DNA of 64,000 nucleotides, taken from Bradyrhizobium sp. Ec3.3 (GTDB lineage Bacteria; Pseudomonadota; Alphaproteobacteria; Rhizobiales; Xanthobacteraceae). This document shows positions 58,082 through 64,000 of this stretch, in pieces (the stretch's first letter is position 1; the number at the start of each line of letters is the position of its first letter). The translations under genes and the position numbers were made by a program. A model generated the notes under the pieces. The model did not search any database, was not told where the DNA came from, and worked only from the letters and a program-made list of their open reading frames with translations. Where the stretch lies: contig NZ_AXAS01000032.1 of the NCBI RefSeq assembly GCF_000472925.1, positions 59,933-123,932 of the forward strand, read 5' to 3'.

Positions 58082-61000
58082 ATGTCGTTCCGAAAGCTCC
58101 TGATCGCCAATCGCGGCGAGATCGCCATCCGCATCGCGCGGGCCGCTGCCGATGCCGGCATTGCGACGGTAGCTATTTTTTCCGCAGACGATGCGCTGTC
58201 ACTGCATGTCCGCGGCGCCGACGAGGCGATCGAAATTCCCGGCCGCGGTGCGCGAGCCTATCTCGACATCGAAAGCGTGGTGAAGACGGCGAAGGAAGCA
58301 GGCTGCGACGCTGTGCATCCCGGCTATGGCTTCCTCAGCGAGAATGCGGACTTCGCCAAGGCCTGTGCGGCCGAAGGCATTGCCTTCGTCGGGCCGAAGG
58401 TGACCGCGCTCGAGCTGTTCGGCGACAAGGTCGCGGCGCGTCAGCTGGCCAAGCTTTGCGGCGTGCCGATCATCGCCGGCACCAGCGGTCCGTCCTCGCT
58501 TGGCGAGATCCAGGCGTTTTTCGACTCGCTCGGCAAGTCCGCCGCGATCGTGATCAAGGCGATGGCCGGTGGCGGCGGCCGCGGCATGCGCATCGTGGAG
58601 AAGGCGACCGATCTTGCGGAAGCCTATGCGCGCTGCCAGTCCGAAGCGAAGGCCGCTTTCGGCTTTGACGGCGTCTATGCCGAGCGCCTGATCCGAAAGG
58701 CGCGCCACATCGAGGTGCAGATCATCGGCGACCATCATGGCGCGATCAGCCATCTCTGGGAGCGCGAATGCACCGTCCAGCGCCGGCACCAGAAGCTGGT
58801 CGAGGTGGCGCCCAGCCCCTCGCTCAGCGACGGCTTGCGCGGCCGCATCATCGAGGCGGCGAGGCAGCTCGCCACGCACGCGGCCTACGACAATCTCGGC
58901 ACCTTCGAGTTCCTGGTCGATGACGCCACTGAAGACAGCTTTGCCTTCATCGAGGCCAATCCGCGGCTTCAGGTCGAGCACACCGTGACGGAGGAGGTGC
59001 TGGGCGTCGATCTCGTCCGCGCCCAGCTCGCGGTCGCCTCCGGCGCCTCGCTCGCTTCGCTCGGTCTCGACCAGGCTTCGATTCCGAAGCCGCGCGGCTA
59101 TGCCATGCAGCTCCGCGTCAACATGGAGACGTTGGACGAGACTGGCGCCACGCACCCGACCGGCGGCGTGCTCGCCGTGTTCGAGCCGCCGTCGGGGCCC
59201 GGCGTGCGCGTCGATAGCTTCGGCTATGCCGGCTACAAGACCAGCGCCGCCTTCGACTCGCTGCTTGCCAAGGTCATCGTCCATACGCCGGGCGAGGCCT
59301 GGCACGACGTGGTCGCGAAGGCCTCGCGGAGCTTGCGTGAGTTCCGGATCGACGGGGTCGCTACCAATATCCCCTTTCTCCAGGCGGTGCTCGCCCATCC
59401 CGACTTCAAGACCAATCGCATCGCGACCGACTTCATCGATCGCAACGTCGCCAAGCTCGTGGAGGCCGCCGACGGCGCAGCGCGGCCGCTGTTCTTTGCC
59501 CCGACTGACAAGTCCGGCGATCACGCGGCGCAAGCCCATGCCGCGCAGGAGGTGCCGGAGGGAACGGTGATGGTCGCGGCGCCCTTGCAGGGCACCGTGG
59601 TCACGATCCAGGTCAAAGAGGGCGAGATCGTGCGTCCCGGCCAGCAGCTCGCGGTGATCGAATCCATGAAGATGGAGCACCTGGTGATGGCCGAGCAGGG
59701 CGGCCGGGTGACAAAACTCGCGGCCGGTGACGGCGTCACGCTGCTGCATGGCGAGCCGATCCTCTATCTCGAACCGCTCGACGTCGCAGCCGACAGCGCG
59801 GCCAAGGAGGCCGAGATCGATCTCGATCACATCCGTCCCGATCTCGCCGAGATGTTTTCGCGCCAAGCCAACACGCGCGACGAAAATCGCCCGGCGTCCG
59901 TCGAGCGCCGCCGCAACACCAATCAGCGCACGGCGCGCGAAAACGTTGCACAGCTCGTCGACGACGGCTCCTTCATGGAATATGGCAGTCTCGCCATCGC
60001 CGCGCAGCGCCGCCGCCGCAAGCTTGACGACCTCATCAAGAACACGCCGGCAGACGGTCTCATCACCGGCGTCGCCACGGTGAATGCGGACAAGTTCGGA
60101 TCCGACGGCGCGCGCTGCATGGTGGTCGCCTATGACTACACCGTGCTTGCGGGCACGCAGGGCCACATGAACCACAAGAAGATCGACCGCATGCTGACAT
60201 TGGCCGAGCAATGGCGCATGCCGCTGGTGTTTTACGCCGAAGGCGGCGGCGGCCGGCCCGGCGACACCGATCGTCTCGGCATGACCGGTCTCGATGGTCC
60301 TTCCTTCCTGCAATTCGCGAAGCTTTCCGGCCTCGTGCCGGTGGTCGGCGTCGTCTCCGGCTATTGCTTTGCGGGCAATGCGGCGATGCTCGGCTGCTGC
60401 GACGTCATCATCGCCACCAGGAACGCCTCGATCGGCATGGGCGGTCCGGCCATGATCGAAGGCGGCGGGCTTGGCGTCTATCATCCCGCCGAGGTCGGTC
60501 CGGTCTCGTTCCAGTCCCCGAACGGCGTCATCGACATCCTCGTCGAGGACGAGGTGGAGGCGACGAGGGTTGCGCAGAAATACCTGTCCTATTTCCAGGG
60601 CGCGGTGAGCGAGTGGCAAGCCGCCGATCAGCGCCTCCTGCGACGGGCGATTCCCGAGAACCGCCTGCGCGTCTACGACATCCGCACCGTGATCGATCTG
60701 ATCGCAGACACCGGCTCCGTTCTCGAGCTCCGCCGCGACTATGGCGTCGGCATGATCACGGCCCTCATCCGCATTGAAGGCAAGCCGTTCGGCCTGATCG
60801 CCAACAACCCTCGCCATCTCGGCGGTGCGATCGATGCGGATGCCGGCGACAAGGCGGCGCGCTTCCTGCAGCTTTGCGATGCCTTCGACATCCCGATCGT
60901 CTCGCTCTGCGACACGCCCGGTTTCATGGTCGGTCCTGAAGCGGAGAAGACAGCGATCGTGCGCCACGTGTCCCGGATATTCGTCACCGGCGCGAGCCTC

Positions 61001-61387
61001 ACCGTGCCGCTGTTCGGCATCGTGCTGCGCAAGGGTTATGGCCTCGGCGCACAGTCGATGATCGCCGGTGGTTTCCACGCCTCGTTCTTCACCGCGGCCT
61101 GGCCGACCGGCGAATTCGGCGGCATGGGGCTCGAAGGCTATGTGCGGCTCGGCTTCCGCAAGGAAATGGAGGCGATCGCCGATCCGGTCGTGCGCGAGAC
61201 CTACTATCGCAACAAGGTCGCCGAGCTCTACGCCAACGGCAAGGCGGTCTCGATCGCCTCGGTGTTCGAGATCGACAACGTCATCGATCCCGCCGAGACG
61301 CGGCGCTGGATCATGGCGGGCCTGCGCTCCGTGCCGAAGCCGCCCGAGCGCACGACCAAGAAGCGCCCCTGCATCGACGCGTGGTGA
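58082..61387 (+). CDS. Single-chain acyl-CoA carboxylase (BC-BCCP-CT, LCC type)
   Basis: A 1101-aa biotin-dependent carboxylase in one chain. ATG 58082 is taken because GGAGG lies 9 bases upstream; starts at 58043 and 58067 are also in frame. The biotin carboxylase domain (1 to ~450) begins FRKLLIANRGEIAIRIARAA and contains HPGYGFLSENADFAKAC and EANPRLQVEHTVTEEVLG. The biotin carrier domain has the acceptor K530 in VIESMKMEHLVM. The carboxyltransferase part (~600-1100) has GTQGHMNHKKIDRMLTLAEQ, GYCFAGNAAMLGCCD and GFMVGPEAEKTAIVRH. This order matches the long-chain acyl-CoA carboxylases described in mycobacteria and related homologues in Rhodopseudomonas-type bacteria. Chain-length preference cannot be read. 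It is followed by a sigma-54 activator gene. Confidence 0.9.
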   Translation: MSFRKLLIANRGEIAIRIARAAADAGIATVAIFSADDALSLHVRGADEAIEIPGRGARAYLDIESVVKTAKEAGCDAVHPGYGFLSENADFAKACAAEGIAFVGPKVTALELFGDKVAARQLAKLCGVPIIAGTSGPSSLGEIQAFFDSLGKSAAIVIKAMAGGGGRGMRIVEKATDLAEAYARCQSEAKAAFGFDGVYAERLIRKARHIEVQIIGDHHGAISHLWERECTVQRRHQKLVEVAPSPSLSDGLRGRIIEAARQLATHAAYDNLGTFEFLVDDATEDSFAFIEANPRLQVEHTVTEEVLGVDLVRAQLAVASGASLASLGLDQASIPKPRGYAMQLRVNMETLDETGATHPTGGVLAVFEPPSGPGVRVDSFGYAGYKTSAAFDSLLAKVIVHTPGEAWHDVVAKASRSLREFRIDGVATNIPFLQAVLAHPDFKTNRIATDFIDRNVAKLVEAADGAARPLFFAPTDKSGDHAAQAHAAQEVPEGTVMVAAPLQGTVVTIQVKEGEIVRPGQQLAVIESMKMEHLVMAEQGGRVTKLAAGDGVTLLHGEPILYLEPLDVAADSAAKEAEIDLDHIRPDLAEMFSRQANTRDENRPASVERRRNTNQRTARENVAQLVDDGSFMEYGSLAIAAQRRRRKLDDLIKNTPADGLITGVATVNADKFGSDGARCMVVAYDYTVLAGTQGHMNHKKIDRMLTLAEQWRMPLVFYAEGGGGRPGDTDRLGMTGLDGPSFLQFAKLSGLVPVVGVVSGYCFAGNAAMLGCCDVIIATRNASIGMGGPAMIEGGGLGVYHPAEVGPVSFQSPNGVIDILVEDEVEATRVAQKYLSYFQGAVSEWQAADQRLLRRAIPENRLRVYDIRTVIDLIADTGSVLELRRDYGVGMITALIRIEGKPFGLIANNPRHLGGAIDADAGDKAARFLQLCDAFDIPIVSLCDTPGFMVGPEAEKTAIVRHVSRIFVTGASLTVPLFGIVLRKGYGLGAQSMIAGGFHASFFTAAWPTGEFGGMGLEGYVRLGFRKEMEAIADPVVRETYYRNKVAELYANGKAVSIASVFEIDNVIDPAETRRWIMAGLRSVPKPPERTTKKRPCIDAW

Positions 61388-61481
61388 GCAGGCGCAGCAA
61401 CGTCAGCGCGTCGGTTCCCGATTGACATCCCCGCCTGGACTGCCAGACTTTGCACAATAATACAGGGTGGAGACGTCTGCG

Positions 61482-63335
61482 ATGGCCAGCCTGTCGGCTT
61501 CGAACCATGTCGCCCGTGTGCTGTCCGTCGCCACTCACGCGACCGACGTCGATGCGGAGTCGCGGATCGCAAACTCCTGGAGGCGCTGCCTGATCAACCA
61601 CAAGCTCGATCCGGCACGCCAGGGCCCGCCGCAGACGCTCACCGAGACCGAGATCCGGCATGTCGCCGAACCCCTGGAGGAGACGATCCGGCTCGCGACG
61701 CCCGAGCTCGATGATCTCGCGCGGGTGCTGCGCGAGGCCGGCTATTGCGTCAATCTCGCCGACGCCAACGCCACCATGCTGTTCAGCCGCCTGCCGGGCG
61801 AAGCCGATGCCAAAATGTTCCTTGAATGGAAGATCTACACCGGCTCGAATTTCGCCGAGGCTTGCGAGGGCACCAATGGGCTCGGCACCGCGCTAGCCGA
61901 GAAAAAGCCGATCCTTGTGCATCGCGACGAGCATTTTCGCGAGCAGTGGAGCATGTTCTCTTGCGCGGTTGCGCCGCTGTTCGACCAGAGGGGGCGCATC
62001 GCCGGTGCGGTCAATATTACCTCCTGCCGCGAGGATCTTTCGCGCGCCGCGCATCAGCTTGCGCTAGCGGTTACCATGGAGGCGACGCGCCGGATCGAGG
62101 GCGCGATCTTCCGCAACCATTTCCACAATGCCTGGATTGCGACCGTGCCCGGCGACGGCGGCAGCGGCCTGATCGCCTATGACGACGACCGCCGCATTGT
62201 CGGCGCCTGCCGGGCGGCGCGCGCGATGCTTGGACTGACAGACGGCCTCATCGCATCGGGCATCGACCTGTCGCGCTACGTCAAGTTCGACGCGGCGGAA
62301 GAGACGGGCGCCGTGCGCCGTGCAGACGGCAGCCCGCTCGGACGCGCTCATGTGGCGCCGCCGCTGCGTGCACGACCACCCGGCCGTCAGCCGGTTACGC
62401 GTCGTGAGAATCGCGCAGGCCGGTTCGATGGTCTCGACAAGCTTGCCGGTAGCGATCCCGCACTGGTCAAAGGTGTGAAGCGGCTGAAAAGCATCGGCGA
62501 CCACAATTTGCCGATCCTGCTGCATGGCGAGACCGGCGTCGGCAAGGATGCCTTCGCGCGCGCCATTCATGCCGCAAGCAGCCGCGCGCGCAGCAATTAC
62601 GTCGCGCTCAACTGCGCGGCGATGCCGGAAAGCCTGATCGATGCCGAGCTGTTCGGCTATGAGGCCGGCGCCTTCACCGGTGCTCGGCGCGACGGCTCGA
62701 AGGGGTTGATCGTACAGGCCGACGGCGGCACGCTGTTCCTGGACGAGATCGGCGACATGCCGATCGCGCTCCAGACCCGGCTGTTGCGCGTCCTGGAGAA
62801 CCGCGAGGTCTGGCCGCTCGGCGCGCTCAAGCCGACAGCCGTCGACATCCGCCTGATCAGCGCCACCCATCGCGATCTCGGCCGCATGGCGGAGGAGGGC
62901 AGCTTCCGCGCCGATCTCTACTTCCGCCTGCGCGGCATGGAGATGCGGCTGCCGCCCTTGCGCGAGCGCGCCGACAGGGCGGATGTGATCAGGGACATCG
63001 CGGCCGAGGAGGCACCGGGTTGCAGGCTCTCGGCCGCAGCCTGGTCGGCGCTCTCAGCCTATCCATTCCCCGGCAACATGCGTCAGCTCCGCCATGTGCT
63101 ACGGCTCGCCGGCTGCACCGCCGAGCATGGCGTCATCAGCGATACCGATCTCGATCTGCCGCCGTTCGGCGGCCGCGCCAGCGAGCCGGACCTTGCAGCG
63201 GCCGAACGCGCGACCATCAGGGAGGTGCTACGCAAGCACGGCGGCCGCGTCACGGAGGCGGCAAAAGCGCTCCGCCTCAGCCGCGCCACGCTCTATCGCA
63301 AGATCAAGCAGTTGAAGATCGACACGGCGCAGTAG
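61482..63335 (+). CDS. Sigma-54-dependent activator (AcoR-like, GAF-AAA-Fis)
   Basis: A 617-aa regulator from ATG 61482 (a GTG at 61467 is also possible). The N-terminal ~200 residues have the AcoR-type opening (ESRIANSWRRCLINHKLDP, then a GAF domain with FAEACEGTNGLGTALAEKKPILVHRDEHF and VNITSCRED). The AAA+ part has Walker A GETGVGKDAF, the sigma-54 contact loop GAFTGARR, Walker B GGTLFLDEIGDMP, and the Arg finger region LFRADLYFRL-like FRADLYFRLRGMEMRLPPLRER. A Fis-type HTH ends the chain (VTEAAKALRLSRATLYRKIKQL). It lies 95 bp after the acyl-CoA carboxylase and may control it; no clear -24/-12 site was found. Confidence 0.92.
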   Translation: MASLSASNHVARVLSVATHATDVDAESRIANSWRRCLINHKLDPARQGPPQTLTETEIRHVAEPLEETIRLATPELDDLARVLREAGYCVNLADANATMLFSRLPGEADAKMFLEWKIYTGSNFAEACEGTNGLGTALAEKKPILVHRDEHFREQWSMFSCAVAPLFDQRGRIAGAVNITSCREDLSRAAHQLALAVTMEATRRIEGAIFRNHFHNAWIATVPGDGGSGLIAYDDDRRIVGACRAARAMLGLTDGLIASGIDLSRYVKFDAAEETGAVRRADGSPLGRAHVAPPLRARPPGRQPVTRRENRAGRFDGLDKLAGSDPALVKGVKRLKSIGDHNLPILLHGETGVGKDAFARAIHAASSRARSNYVALNCAAMPESLIDAELFGYEAGAFTGARRDGSKGLIVQADGGTLFLDEIGDMPIALQTRLLRVLENREVWPLGALKPTAVDIRLISATHRDLGRMAEEGSFRADLYFRLRGMEMRLPPLRERADRADVIRDIAAEEAPGCRLSAAAWSALSAYPFPGNMRQLRHVLRLAGCTAEHGVISDTDLDLPPFGGRASEPDLAAAERATIREVLRKHGGRVTEAAKALRLSRATLYRKIKQLKIDTAQ

Positions 63336-63710
63336 CGCAAATGACGGGGCGCGCGATGTGCCCTCATAGCCGAAGCTGCGCTTCGGCGTCTCTTAAGAAA
63401 CGGCCGCTGGAGGCGGCTTACGCCACCTTCTCCCGCAAGGATGTCCCTAAAGTGTGAGTAATCCTCTATGAGGCTCGATAATGCCAAAGGAGGTAATCTT
63501 TAGCCACCTTCTGTAACTGCAATCACAAATTTTCTCTCGCCAGATTTCCTCAACAGCCGGGGTCGCGCGTACCTCGCGTTTTCTCACGCGCCCCCGAGGA
63601 CCCGGAGCCCGTGTCTGGGTCCTCCGTCGCGAGCCTTGTCTTCCATGTGGTTCTCGTGCCGCTCGTGGTATCGTTCTCGGTACGGACACCTCCACGTGCG
63701 GGGGGCAGCC
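63336..63710. other. 375-bp region without a gene
   Basis: Includes a relic of the CTTCTCCCGCAAGG repeat (63421) and a hairpin GAGGACCC...GGGTCCTC (63596-63624, 13-nt loop). No ORF with a ribosome site is seen. The promoter for the next gene should lie here. Confidence 0.4.
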
Positions 63711-64000
63711 ATGGTCGAATATCCTGCCAAACGCATCGACTACCGCGAGCAAGGATCGGGGCCGACCATTCTTTTCGTGCCCGGCTCATGGAGTACGGGA
63801 GCGCTGTGGCGTGGTGTGATCGCTCTCTTAGGAGATAGCTTTCGGGCGGTGACAACGAGCCTGCTCGGTTATGGCGACACCGAAGAGCGCCGCAGCCCGG
63901 ACGACATTTCTATCGAACGGGAGATCGACATCGTCGAGGCCGTCATCCAGCGCACCAACAGCGCTGTCCACCTCGTTGGGCATTCGTGGGGTGCCACGGT
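63711..64000 (+). CDS. Alpha/beta hydrolase, 5' part (runs off the right edge)
   Basis: From ATG 63711, preceded by GGGGGC, 96 codons are seen before the edge. The start MVEYPAKRIDYREQGSGPTILFVPGSWSTGALW gives the oxyanion loop region, and VHLVGHSWGAT the nucleophile elbow (GHSWG). This is an alpha/beta-hydrolase of the haloperoxidase/esterase type; the Asp and His of the triad lie outside the window. Substrate unknown. Confidence 0.82.
   Translation, partial: MVEYPAKRIDYREQGSGPTILFVPGSWSTGALWRGVIALLGDSFRAVTTSLLGYGDTEERRSPDDISIEREIDIVEAVIQRTNSAVHLVGHSWGAT

Noticed and set aside
58199..61078. 959-aa open frame antisense to the acyl-CoA carboxylase
   Set aside because: High-GC shadow of a real gene; composition is Asp/Arg/His-rich with no domain, and the carboxylase on the other strand is certain.
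61437..61455. Sigma-54 promoter upstream of the AcoR-like gene
   Set aside because: A GG...GC pattern exists, but the spacing is 13 instead of 10, and the flanking bases do not fit.

Overview
The window looks like chromosomal DNA of a Bradyrhizobium-type alphaproteobacterium (Nitrobacteraceae/Rhizobiales). The basis is high GC codon use, dnaG next to rpoD, rpoH next to an RluD-type gene, a BigR-type sulfide operon, a GGAAC-N16-CGTT general-stress promoter, and many short palindromic intergenic repeats of the kind scattered through these genomes. This is inferred from gene content and sequence style; no 16S gene is present.

Layout. 0-6.4 kb: the start of an MFS efflux gene divergent from an ArsR-type repressor with paired operators, an atypical tRNA-like gene, a methyltransferase, dps, and a four-gene persulfide/sulfite detoxification operon (two YeeE/YedE half-transporters, persulfide dioxygenase, TauE) divergent from a BigR-type repressor. 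6.5-13 kb: carA, a hydrolase, a YqeY protein, an epoxide hydrolase, a MarR regulator and small membrane proteins. 13-22 kb: an ArsR-SRPBCC-SRPBCC operon, an LVIVD-repeat secreted protein, LysE, DUF3592, N-formylglutamate amidohydrolase, two transglutaminase-like proteins, a gamma-glutamylcyclotransferase and a chlorite dismutase family protein. 22-27 kb: dnaG and rpoD. 27-39.8 kb: small conserved proteins, MltB, SDR, a lone receiver domain, LysE, a lysine-rich micro-peptide, GGDEF, amidase, rpoH, rluD, a DUF2846-type protein and tRNA-Glu(CTC).

39.8-49 kb is the accessory part. It holds an ECF sigma gene whose 5' side is joined to a broken ABC-transporter fragment, a 2H phosphoesterase, a PcfJ-like protein, a GFA-family protein, a possible SOS-controlled small gene, and a restriction-modification-like pair (a large adenine methylase interrupted by a -1 frameshift, then a PD-(D/E)XK candidate nuclease). 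A lone two-TM protein and intergenic debris follow. A 48-bp fragment of the GFA gene is repeated about 5.4 kb away on the other side of the methylase locus.

49-64 kb returns to housekeeping or metabolic genes: AEC transporter, serine hydrolase, DUF1989 protein, a small Cys-rich secreted protein, GlgX, an AraC regulator, a chemoreceptor, a single-chain acyl-CoA carboxylase with a sigma-54 activator next to it, and the start of an alpha/beta hydrolase.

The most unusual points are the frameshifted methylase/nuclease locus with its flanking repeat, the ABC-fragment/ECF-sigma junction, the tRNA-like gene with a non-canonical anticodon arm abutting a 19-bp palindrome, the (AKK)6-K micro-peptide, and the divergent rluD/membrane gene pair that share a CATG start. 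No CRISPR array, complete insertion sequence, rRNA gene or replication origin was seen.
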